Shown here piece by piece: positions 1 through 9,006 of a stretch of 64,000 nt of DNA. The first letter of the stretch is position 1, and each line of letters opens with the position of its first letter. Both the position numbers and the translations under genes were made by a program. The notes under the pieces were generated by a model that was not told where the DNA came from, did not search any database, and saw nothing but the letters and a program-made list of their open reading frames with translations. The DNA is taken from the NCBI RefSeq assembly GCF_000770585.1, contig NZ_JNCF01000005.1, positions 1 to 64,000 on the forward strand. Direction: 5' to 3'. The stretch is from Legionella norrlandica (GTDB lineage Bacteria > Pseudomonadota > Gammaproteobacteria > Legionellales > Legionellaceae).

Positions 1-1
1 C

Positions 2-3000
2 CGATATGGTGGAGCCAGTAGTAATGCTCTTGCAATAAAAATCCTGGAACGTTTGGTTTCTTATTATTATGTTGGTGATTGGAATAATGATGATCCCATG
101 GCCAGTGTTATTGCGCATGATATTCCTGACAGGATTGCCAACGTCTCATCTACTGCTTTTGTAGGTAAATTTTTTGGCATCCAGGCTAATGATATCCCTG
201 GTTCACAGATTAAGGATATGATTAAATTAAAATTAATGAATCCTGAAGAACCGGTGTATATCAGCATGTCTTATGGAAAGGCTGATATATTCGGGAAATT
301 TCATGGCCGCCATGCTTTACGAATAGATAAGGTAATTCCTAAAGGATCAGGAAATTATGATATTGTATTAATAAATCCACATGATAATACTAAAAGAGAA
401 ACCTATAGCTTAGATGACATCGAGAAACGCAACTGTAGATTCTGCCTTTTCAATACCAATCCCCATAGAGCTGGTTTAACAAGAAAACTTCTAGAGCTTC
501 CTGAAAATCTTGGAAAATATGTCTTTGCTAGCCCTAGTTTGCAAGAGATGCTTATGTTTTTGGAGGAAAAAAATCTTTTAATTGATAATAAGACTATTCC
601 TTCCTGCATCATTTTGTATCAGGAAATACCTTATTTTGAAAAGCTCTTTAAGCTTTGTGCAGGTGAAAAAGCGACAGCAGCTAATTGTCTAAAAAATGCC
701 AATGGCTCTAAGAAAGACTTTTTGAAACTGCTTTTAGCTAATGTTTCGCGGATGGACTTGCTTGAAATGGTTCTTAGGGAAGAAGCATCTCAAGAATTAT
801 TAGGTGAGGTTTTGGCGGAGTTAGCTTCAAAAAACCTAGGGCAGGAAAACAACGCCGGGATCAATTTTGGCAGTAAGGCTTTTTTTGAATTCGTTGTAAG
901 TTCTGCGATAACACAAAAGAAGACGCAACTGGGTGGCTCCTTTGAAAATGCGAAAAAAATGATTGAAGATGGGCTTATCCACTTTTATTTTGTTGGAGGC
1001 ATAAATAATTTAACTCGAAACTCCGGATTAAGAGCTTTATTTACAGCTGGAGTGTTTACTGGACAATCGATAGAGACCTTGTTTACTCCCAAAATTCTTT
1101 TAGCCAAAGCAGTTGCCAAATATCTTGCTGCTTATGATTCTTCGCCGGAAGTAGAAAGATACATTCAAGGCAAAGATACATCTCAAGTGGATGAAGGATT
1201 TCTAAATGCGCTTCTTGCCAGTACTAACTTTAAAAATTCAGATGAAGTGTTTAGAAGTTTGCATAGGCTAAGTCAACTTAATCCTGTAATGGCTAAGGCT
1301 TTATTTGTCTTAGCTTCACAGAAAATTCATAGTTTATTTGGCCAATCTTTTGAAGAATATGCCCAAACAGTTGATTTCAGAGCATCCAGTGAATTTAAAT
1401 CTTGGTTTGAATCTTTATATAAACCCAAACAAACTGTAAAAATTCCTATAATTGATAATATCATGACAGAATCCCTTGAGCAGGCTAGGAAGGCAGTTTT
1501 AGATAGTATTCAACAAATCAACTCTATTAAAATTGATTTTAGTCATTTAACCCTGGCTGAGTACGTTGACGTTCATACCAACTCATTAAAAAAGCAACTT
1601 GAAAAAATAAGTAACTCTCTCGAATTGCAACAAGCGGCAAATCTGTTGGGATTTATGAATGGACAACATCCCGAAGTTCACAAAGCCCTGCAAAATCAAT
1701 GGTGTCAGATTGATCTTGCCGCAACACTGCAGCTTGATCTCATCAAGGAACATGAAAGGGGAATCGACGAATATATCAGACAAATAAAAGAATTTCCCAT
1801 AGTGTTTTACAATAAAAGTACAAGAGAGGCTATTAAAAGACAAGAAATTCGCTTGAGTCAGAGAGTGTTTGAAATTATTCAGAATAAAGATTTTTTTGGC
1901 CAACAATTAATTGAAAATCCCAAAATAAAAAATGCCTATCATGACAAAATCAAAGAGATTAATGATCGGTCAGAAGGAGTCCAAAAGGAGATGACAGAGA
2001 GGTCAAGAGAATTAATAAGAACAGTTGCGGAACAAATTAATCAATTCTTTGTTAATTTCAGTGATAAGAATTCTTCCTTTTCCCTAATAGAATTTCAGAG
2101 AGAGAATTTATTGCGACAATTGGATAAGCTGGTTAAAGAAAACCAGGAGCTGGTGAAAGCTCAATTTTTTTTAGGCCTTCCTGAAATTCCTGAAGCAATT
2201 AAAAAAGCACTTCAAACTAAAAAACAAGAAATTAATGAGGTTGCTCAGCAGTTAATTATTGAAATAAACCAGAAAAAAGCTGCTATTAAAATACAAGATG
2301 GGAATGCTAAGATAATTGCAGAAGGTATTGAGAAAATCAATTCTTTTAAGTTTAATTTTGATAATTTGAGAACGGTTGTGCTAGTTCAACTTCATGCAGA
2401 TGAGTTAAAGAAAGAACTTGCAAAAATTAGCGATTCTTCTGAACTGCTACAAGCTGAAAAGGAATTAGGTTTCACTAAAGAACGGCATCCCGAGGTACAG
2501 AACGCTTTACAAAATCAATTGCAGATGATTGATATTGTCGCAAAACAACAACTTGAATTTATCCAGGACTATGAAAGAGAAATAGAAGACTGCGCCGAAA
2601 AAATAAAAGAATTGCCAGTAAGATTTTATGATACCAGCACTATAGAAGCGATTGAAGAGCAACGTATTAACTTGAATCAGCAAGTAAAGAAAATTACTGA
2701 CCTTGAAGATTTTTGGGGCCAACAACTAATTATAATTCCAAAAATAAAGAAAGCTTCTGAAGACAAAATTGATCAAATTAATACTCATGCCCAGAAGCTA
2801 CAAATGACAATTGTTGAGAGAGCAAGAGAAACGATAGATTTAATTAAAAAACAAATTGACTCATTTCACATTGGTTTTGGTGATCAGAGTTCCTATTCGG
2901 CAATAGAATTACAGAAAAACAATTTATTACGACAACTGGACGAATTAGTTAAAGAGAATCAGGAATTATTGAAAGTTCAATCTATTTTACACCTGCCGGA

Positions 3001-4075
3001 GATTCCTGAAGAAATTGTAAAAGCGCTTGAAGCCAGAAAGCAAAAAGTAAATGAGCTTGCGGGACAATTAATTATTGCGATAAATAAGAGAAATGCTGCT
3101 GCAATAAGCAATGAAAAAGAAATAGAAAAATATGTCAGAAGAATAGAAGAATTTCCCATAAAATTTGATGATACAAGCACCATAGAAATCATTGAAAAAC
3201 AACGTATTCATTTGAATGAGCAATTGAAAGCAATTACTGAGTTAGATGATCTTCTAGGTCAACCATTAATTACAAACCAAAAAATAAGGAAGGTTTTTCA
3301 AGAGAAGATCCAGAAGATTAATATTGAAGCGGAAACTCTACAAAAAAACATCATAGAAAGAGCAAGAAAAGTGATGAGTGAGGTGAGTGAGCAAATCCAA
3401 AAATTTCCTGTAACATTTGATGGGTGTAATACTCCCAAAGCAGTTGAAGCGCAAAAACAACTTTTAATAGTTCAAGTTCAACACTTAATAGATAACAAAC
3501 CTGATTTAGAGGAAGCCCAAAAGCAATTTGGATATTTCAATAACAATCATCTTGTTATCGAAAAGGCATTAACAGATAAAATTAGTGAAATTCGGATTAA
3601 TGCTGATGAAATAATAAATAAGATACAGGCTAAAGAAGAATCCAGAAAGATAATTGAAGAGATTGAATTCATAAAGCATTTAGAAATTATAGAGAGTATG
3701 TTTGGTAAGTTAGTGAAAAAGGCCAAAGACAATAAAGATTACAGGAATGCAGCTCAAGCAGCAGCAGTTCTTTATCATGATTTAGTAAGTGCAAAAGATG
3801 CTTTCTTGGATTCTCAATTGCCTACAAAAATAAGATGTGAAGCATTTCATGCTTCTTGTTCTAAAGCGATTAACAAGGCGTTACCAGTTTTAGAAAAGCA
3901 TCGAGGCTGGAAACAAGTTCTTGCTGATATTGCTGGTGCCCTGCTTAGTATAATGACTTTCGGGGGCGCTAATTTACTGGCGGGACGATGGAGATTATTT
4001 CCAACTCAAACTGAATCTGAAAAAACTGTTAAAGAGTTCTCAGAAACGCTACAAACTCTCCAAGTCAAATCTTGA
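2..4075 (+). CDS. Large coiled-coil Dot/Icm effector-like protein, probably CegC2; 5' end outside window
   Basis: The frame is open from the first complete codon, so the true start lies upstream; the in-frame TTG at 53 is not a convincing start. The first 150 or so visible residues look like the second half of a papain/calpain-fold cysteine protease: a Gly-Arg-His-Ala segment (His codon 311-313) and then Ile-Asn-Pro-His-Asp-Asn (Asn codon 374-376). The catalytic Cys would be upstream. From about nt 1478 the protein is helical, Lys/Glu/Gln-rich and built from long internal repeats. A short hydrophobic Gly/Ala/Leu stretch lies near the C-terminus. Its position just before acs, mmsB, mmsA and sidP matches my memory of lpg0126 (CegC2, 'ninein-like') in strain Philadelphia. 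The protease reading is inference. Confidence 0.7.
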   Translation, partial: RYGGASSNALAIKILERLVSYYYVGDWNNDDPMASVIAHDIPDRIANVSSTAFVGKFFGIQANDIPGSQIKDMIKLKLMNPEEPVYISMSYGKADIFGKFHGRHALRIDKVIPKGSGNYDIVLINPHDNTKRETYSLDDIEKRNCRFCLFNTNPHRAGLTRKLLELPENLGKYVFASPSLQEMLMFLEEKNLLIDNKTIPSCIILYQEIPYFEKLFKLCAGEKATAANCLKNANGSKKDFLKLLLANVSRMDLLEMVLREEASQELLGEVLAELASKNLGQENNAGINFGSKAFFEFVVSSAITQKKTQLGGSFENAKKMIEDGLIHFYFVGGINNLTRNSGLRALFTAGVFTGQSIETLFTPKILLAKAVAKYLAAYDSSPEVERYIQGKDTSQVDEGFLNALLASTNFKNSDEVFRSLHRLSQLNPVMAKALFVLASQKIHSLFGQSFEEYAQTVDFRASSEFKSWFESLYKPKQTVKIPIIDNIMTESLEQARKAVLDSIQQINSIKIDFSHLTLAEYVDVHTNSLKKQLEKISNSLELQQAANLLGFMNGQHPEVHKALQNQWCQIDLAATLQLDLIKEHERGIDEYIRQIKEFPIVFYNKSTREAIKRQEIRLSQRVFEIIQNKDFFGQQLIENPKIKNAYHDKIKEINDRSEGVQKEMTERSRELIRTVAEQINQFFVNFSDKNSSFSLIEFQRENLLRQLDKLVKENQELVKAQFFLGLPEIPEAIKKALQTKKQEINEVAQQLIIEINQKKAAIKIQDGNAKIIAEGIEKINSFKFNFDNLRTVVLVQLHADELKKELAKISDSSELLQAEKELGFTKERHPEVQNALQNQLQMIDIVAKQQLEFIQDYEREIEDCAEKIKELPVRFYDTSTIEAIEEQRINLNQQVKKITDLEDFWGQQLIIIPKIKKASEDKIDQINTHAQKLQMTIVERARETIDLIKKQIDSFHIGFGDQSSYSAIELQKNNLLRQLDELVKENQELLKVQSILHLPEIPEEIVKALEARKQKVNELAGQLIIAINKRNAAAISNEKEIEKYVRRIEEFPIKFDDTSTIEIIEKQRIHLNEQLKAITELDDLLGQPLITNQKIRKVFQEKIQKINIEAETLQKNIIERARKVMSEVSEQIQKFPVTFDGCNTPKAVEAQKQLLIVQVQHLIDNKPDLEEAQKQFGYFNNNHLVIEKALTDKISEIRINADEIINKIQAKEESRKIIEEIEFIKHLEIIESMFGKLVKKAKDNKDYRNAAQAAAVLYHDLVSAKDAFLDSQLPTKIRCEAFHASCSKAINKALPVLEKHRGWKQVLADIAGALLSIMTFGGANLLAGRWRLFPTQTESEKTVKEFSETLQTLQVKS

Positions 4076-4100
4076 TAAATTTGATTTTGATATTTTTTTA

Positions 4101-4138
4101 CCTAGAAAAAGCAGTAGGTTTTAACTGTTTTTTCTAGG
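4101..4138. terminator. Inverted repeat between converging genes, possible bidirectional terminator
   Basis: CCTAGAAAAA at 4101-4110 pairs with TTTTTTCTAGG ending at 4138. A stem with A/T-rich arms between two convergent genes could stop transcription from both sides. There is no separate long T tract, so support is modest. Confidence 0.4.
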
Positions 4139-4251
4139 TTAAACTCGTAGCCAGGACTAGGCGAAGTTACATTTCAGGAAAGAATTGGGAATTTATAGGA
4201 GCTCCATACCACTGCGCTAATTAGGTTGCGATGCTTTGTAAGTTAATTACA

Positions 4252-6124
4252 TTAATGCTTTTCCATCAACGCTTCAACCGCTTGAGGATTCGCTAATGTC
4301 GTCAAATCTCCCAGCTCATCAACATGAGAAACTTCCTTACAAGCGATTTTTCTTAGTATCCGCCTCATAATTTTACCTGAGCGGGTTTTAGGAAGATCGT
4401 TTACAAACTGAATGACGTCCGGTTTCGCGATAGCACTTATTTCCTCTTTGACTCGTTCTATCAATTCTGTTTTTAGATTATTGTCCGGCTTATTCCCATG
4501 TTTCAAAATGACATAGGCGAATATTCCTTGCCCTTTCAAATCGTGAGGAATGCCGACGACACCAGCTTCTGCCACTTTAGGGTGACTCACTAAAGCGGAT
4601 TCAATTTCTGCAGTCCCAAGTCTGTGGCCTGAGACATTGAGTACATCATCAATACGGCCGGTAATCCAGTAATCTCCCTCTTCATCCCGCTTGGCTCCAT
4701 CGCCAGTAATGTAATAACCGTCGGATAAATAAGTAGCGCGGTAACGTTTATGATCTCCCGCGATTGTTCTGGCTATAGAAGGCCAGGGATATTTGATGGC
4801 TAATAATCCTTCACCAGCACCATCAATTTCATGGCCTTGGTCATTTAACAGGATTGGCACTATGCCTGGAATAGGTTTACAAGCTGCACCAGGCTTCATT
4901 CTTCCCTCATTTAGTCTGGGACTTATCATAATGGCGCCAGTTTCTGTCTGCCACCAGGTATCGACTACAGGGCATCGGCCTTGTCCAACTTTTTGATGAT
5001 ACCAATTCCAAGCCTCAGGATTTATGGTTCGCCCACTGAACCCAATAGGCGAAGCGAGCTCTTGAGCTTGAGTCAAGCCATTGATCTCCAGCTTTCATTA
5101 AGGAACGAATGGCTGTTGGGGCTGTATAAAACACATTGACTTGGTGTTTGTCAATAATACGCCAGTTTCTTGCGGCATCTGGCCAAGTAGGTATCCCCTC
5201 AAACATTAATGTTGTAATGCCGTTACAGAGAGGTCCATATACTACATAGCTATGGCCTGTAATCCAACCGACATCGGCAGTACACCAAAATACCTCGTCT
5301 TCTTGGCAATCAAATATTAATTGATGCGTATAAGCTGTTTGTACTAAATATCCTCCTGTAGTATGTACCACTCCTTTAGGTTGTCCTGTACTTCCAGAGG
5401 TATAAAGAATAAAGAGCGGGTCTTCTGCATCCATAGGTTCTGGTGTACATTGTTCAGGTACGGTTTGTTTTAATTCATGCCACCAATGGTCTTTGCTTTT
5501 ATCTAAAACGACAGGAGTGTTATCATTTTTAATAATCAGTCTGGTAATATTGAGATCTTTGCTCGCTTCATCAGCTTGTTTTTTTAATAGGATTTTCTTG
5601 CCACCCCGTTGAAATGCATCAGCAGTGATTAGGCATTTGCAAGAAGAAGCAATCAATCGCTGTTGTAATGCGTGTGCTGAAAAACCAGCGAATATAACAG
5701 TATGTATAGCTCCTATACGAGCGCAAGCAAGCATGGCAATCGCAGCTTCAGGAATCATGGGCAGATAAATGCCTACAGTATCTCCTCTGCGAATGTTTAA
5801 GCGTTTTAGTACATTACTCATTTTGCATACTTCAGAATGCAATTGAGAAAAAGTTAGGGATTTACTTTGGTTGTCATCATCCCCTTCCCAGATAATGGCA
5901 GTTTGATTGGCTTTATGAGGTAAATGTCTGTCCAGACAATTGGTACTGACATTCAATAACCCACCTTGAAACCATTTAACATCTCCTTTTTGTAAACCTC
6001 CTCCAAGAGTAGTATTCCAAGGACATATCCAATCAATGGTCTGTTTGGCAATTTCAGACCAGAATTCTATTAAAGAATCTTCTGTTTGGGTAAAATGGGG
6101 GTGAGCAAGATGAACATGGGGCAT
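4252..6124 (-). CDS. acs: Acetyl-CoA/propionyl-CoA synthetase (AMP-forming); two single-base deletions as sequenced
   Basis: Activates acetate (or propionate) to acyl-CoA through an acyl-AMP. The N-terminal part runs from ATG 6124 (MPHVHLAHPHF) with AGGCGAGG upstream and holds the adenylate P-loop LYTSGSTGQPKG. The C-terminal part has the hinge and the PKTRSGKIMRR motif, whose Lys is the usual acetylation site. The frame breaks near 5050 and again near 5026. Adding one base at each restores [20 protein letters not shown] and gives 624 residues. It starts 2 bp after the mmsB stop, so it is probably the last gene of mmsA-mmsB-acs. The context suits propionyl-CoA handling in valine breakdown as well as acetate scavenging. 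Both breaks look like sequencing errors. Confidence 0.9.
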
Positions 6125-6125
6125 T

Positions 6126-7021
6126 TTATACCTCGCCTGTCTTGGCAATTTGCTTAATAATTGCAGAAAAATCTATATCGCCAAGACCTTGATCTACAAA
6201 TTGCTGATAGATTTCGGTGGTCTTAGCCCCCAGTGGAGTTTCAATATGTACGGATTTTGCGGAATTTTGACTTAATAATAAGTCTTTCAACATCATTTTT
6301 GCTGCAAATCCCGGTTTGTAATCATTATTGGCAGGAACGTTTTCAAGGATTCCCGGAATAGGTACATATTTGCTCATGGCCCAGCACTGTCCTGAAGAAT
6401 TGTTTACTACTTCGAATAGTTTTTCAGAGGATAATCCCAATTCTTTTGCTAATACGAAAGCTTCCGATATGGCGATCATGGAGGTGCCCAGGATCATATT
6501 ATTGCAAATTTTGGCAGCTTGTCCGCTACCTGCCCCTCCCGTATAAATGATTTTCTGTCCCATGGCAGAGAGGATGGGTCGTGCTGCATTATAGGCCTCC
6601 ATTTCTCCCCCTACCATGAAAGTTAAAGTCGCTGCTGAAGCACCTGCCACCCCACCCGAGACAGGAGCGTCAACCATTAAAAGATGATTTTCTTTAGCAA
6701 TTTGGTGAGCCTCTCGTGCGCTTTTTACATCGATTGTCGAGCAATCAATGTACAATGCACCAGGCTTAATCTGTTAAATAATCCATCTACTCCAAGACAT
6801 ACGTGTAATACTTGTTGTCCTGTTTGTAGCATAGTGATGATTACTTCTTTTTCTTTTGCCAATTCTTGCAAATTATGTGCTTTTTCTCCACCAGACTCGG
6901 CAAAATGCTCGAGAGCTGATTGCTGCAAATCATAACCTGTTACGCTATGACCTGCCTTTAGAAGATTGAGGGCCATGGGCAAACCCATATGTCCCAATCC
7001 AACAAATCCAATCTTGGCCAT
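6126..7021 (-). CDS. mmsB: 3-hydroxyisobutyrate dehydrogenase; one single-base deletion as sequenced
   Basis: NAD-dependent oxidation of 3-hydroxyisobutyrate to methylmalonate semialdehyde in valine degradation. The Rossmann start MAKIGFVGLGHMG, the substrate-binding DAPVSGG and the GxxGxGxxxKxxNN-type catalytic segment (GGAGSGQAAKICNN, with the conserved Lys) are all present. The frame breaks at 6763-6764: adding one G to the GG (plus strand) gives RLSPGALYIDCSTID and 298 residues, the normal family length. It sits between mmsA and acs on the same strand, so the pathway context is coherent. The break lies in a short homopolymer and is probably a base-calling error. Confidence 0.92.
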
Positions 7022-7044
7022 ATATTCCTCCGTAATTATCTGGG

Positions 7045-8544
7045 TTAATTATGGGTAGGCATAGCAAAGGCACTGTCTTTTAATTCAGTTACGGGCCATT
7101 TGCTGGTCACTGTTTTGCGTCGGGTATAGAAATGCACACTCTCTTCACCGTGCATATTAGTGTCTCCGAAGACAGAACGTTTCCAACCTCCAAACGGGTG
7201 ATTAGCAATAGGAACAGGAATTGGAATATTAATGCCTACCAGACCAACTTGAACATGTTGACTATATTCACGGGCTGTAAATCCATCCCGAGTGAAAATA
7301 GCCGTGCCATTTCCATATTGATGTTTGTTGACTAAAGCCAAAGCCTCTTCAAAATGATTAACCCGAACTATAACCAGTACAGGACCGAAAATTTCGTTTT
7401 GATAAACTGACATTTCTTCTGTGACTTCGTCAAACAAACATGGTCCTAGGTAGAAACCTTGAGAATGTTGTGGGTGCTTAAAAGATCTGCCATCAATGAT
7501 TAAACGAGCACCTTCATTCACTCCTTTTTCAATAGCGGCCAAAACTCGTTGGCGATGGGCTTGACTGATCAGTGGGCCCATGTCTGTACCTGCAACATCC
7601 CCGGCATCTATGCGAATAGCACGAATTAAAGGTGCCATTTTGTTTACTAACGCATCCGCAGTATGTTGTCCTACTGCTACAACTACTGACAAGGCCATGC
7701 AACGCTCTCCTGCCGAACCATAGGCTGCTCCTACTATAGCATTGGCAGCTTGGTCTAAATCAGCATCAGGCATAACAACACAATGATTTTTCGCTCCGCC
7801 AAAAGTGTGGGCTCTCTTGCCATAAGCGGTTGCCGTTGTATATATGTGTTCTGCGACAGGTGTTGAAGCAACTGCTGTAAATGCTGCAATATCGGGATGG
7901 GCAAGTAAATAATCAACTGTAGCTTTGTTGCCTTGAACACAATTCACAACACCAGGAGGTAAACCCGCATCGCTTAGTAATTCCAGCAAGCGAATGGGCG
8001 CAGAAGGATCTTGTTCAGAAGGCTTAAGGATAAACGTATTCCCGCAAGCAATAGCTGGTATCATCATCCAAATAGGAACCATGACGGGGAAATTAAAGGG
8101 GGAGACGCCGGCACACACACCCAAGGGTTGTCGAAACGTGTGGCAATCAATATGGGTCGCTACCTCAGCAGAAAAATCTCCTTTAAGTTCATTAACAAGG
8201 CCACAGTGTAATTCTACTACTTCGATACCTCTAGCCACTGATCCTTTCGCATCATCTAAAGTTTTACCGTGTTCACGAGTAATTATTCGGGCTAATTCCA
8301 ATTGATTTTTTTCTAATAATTCCCTAAAACGGAATAAAATTCTCGCTCTTTTTATTGCCGGAGTTTGCGCCCATCCCACACTGGCTTCTTTGGCGTTAGC
8401 TACTGCTTTATCGCAAGTTGCTTTTGATGCAAAATGAACCTGGCCAATAATTTCTCCTAAGGCTGGGTTATAAATGGATTGAGATTCGGTGTTGGTTTCA
8501 TTAATGAGTTGGCCCCCAATGTAGTGAGGTACATTATATCCCAT
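7045..8544 (-). CDS. mmsA: Methylmalonate-semialdehyde dehydrogenase (CoA-acylating)
   Basis: Converts methylmalonate semialdehyde to propionyl-CoA, the step after MmsB in valine catabolism. The 499-residue protein has the aldehyde dehydrogenase NAD-binding region (VSPFNFPVMVPIWM), the Glu-free FGGAKNH segment typical of MMSDH, and the catalytic Cys in GSAGERCMAL. Start ATG 8544 (MGYNVPHYIGG). The stop lies 23 bp before mmsB. It leads a three-gene minus-strand operon that feeds propionyl-CoA metabolism. Intact frame. Confidence 0.95.
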   Translation of the reverse strand: MGYNVPHYIGGQLINETNTESQSIYNPALGEIIGQVHFASKATCDKAVANAKEASVGWAQTPAIKRARILFRFRELLEKNQLELARIITREHGKTLDDAKGSVARGIEVVELHCGLVNELKGDFSAEVATHIDCHTFRQPLGVCAGVSPFNFPVMVPIWMMIPAIACGNTFILKPSEQDPSAPIRLLELLSDAGLPPGVVNCVQGNKATVDYLLAHPDIAAFTAVASTPVAEHIYTTATAYGKRAHTFGGAKNHCVVMPDADLDQAANAIVGAAYGSAGERCMALSVVVAVGQHTADALVNKMAPLIRAIRIDAGDVAGTDMGPLISQAHRQRVLAAIEKGVNEGARLIIDGRSFKHPQHSQGFYLGPCLFDEVTEEMSVYQNEIFGPVLVIVRVNHFEEALALVNKHQYGNGTAIFTRDGFTAREYSQHVQVGLVGINIPIPVPIANHPFGGWKRSVFGDTNMHGEESVHFYTRRKTVTSKWPVTELKDSAFAMPTHN

Positions 8545-8653
8545 CTTTTAACTCCTTTTATTTATTATTAGGGCAGCTAGATAGATAATCTTAGAAAAAG
8601 TTAGAACCTATTCCAAGCATTTAACTCGAGCTAATGATTATCGTCATTTAAGA

Positions 8654-8830
8654 TTATTCATTGAATGTTTTAAGAGTAACCTGATATTGCCTATCTGATT
8701 GATTTCCTTGCGAGCTTAAAGTTTCAATCACTTCAAAATGGACGGGGTCACCTGCTTTTTTTAAGGCATTCTGGATGGCATCATCAATTCCAGATTCAGA
8801 AAAACCTGTAAAATCTTCTATACTTTTCAT
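8654..8830 (-). CDS. Small dodecin-like protein, 58 aa
   Basis: Starts at ATG 8830 (MKSIEDFTGFSESG) and ends FEVIETLS..QYQVTLKTFNE. The spaced blocks SESGIDDAIQNALKKA, FEVIET and YQVTLK match the beta-alpha-beta-beta dodecin fold, whose members bind flavin or CoA in spherical dodecamers. It is slightly shorter than most dodecins (about 65-70 residues). It is monocistronic, between mmsA and the divergent sidP. Dodecin identity is from motif resemblance only. Confidence 0.7.
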   Translation of the reverse strand: MKSIEDFTGFSESGIDDAIQNALKKAGDPVHFEVIETLSSQGNQSDRQYQVTLKTFNE

Positions 8831-9006
8831 GGCTATCCTTTTACTATTCCTCCAAAAAATCTAGTTTAGCATGAAGTAATGCTATTAAGGTAATTAACTT
8901 CCTGATATCTTAGATAAATAAATAATTTAATTATTGATTTAATTCATTGTTTCATTAAATTATTTATACAATAATGAGAAATTTAAAGCAGTAAGGGAAT
9001 TAAGCT

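Noticed and set aside
1586..1906. Minus-strand 106-codon frame inside the coiled-coil gene
   Set aside because: Opposite to a repetitive Lys/Glu-rich coding region, which commonly leaves antisense frames open.
4252..6148. acs, mmsB, pgk and tkt as true pseudogenes
   Set aside because: Each is restored to full family length by one or two single-base additions mostly in short homopolymers, and a loss of so many central metabolic genes in one stretch is implausible.
8934..8950. PmrA-like direct repeat TTAAT..TTAAT upstream of sidP
   Set aside because: The spacing is 12 bp start to start rather than the 11 bp of the PmrA consensus, and the region is very AT-rich.
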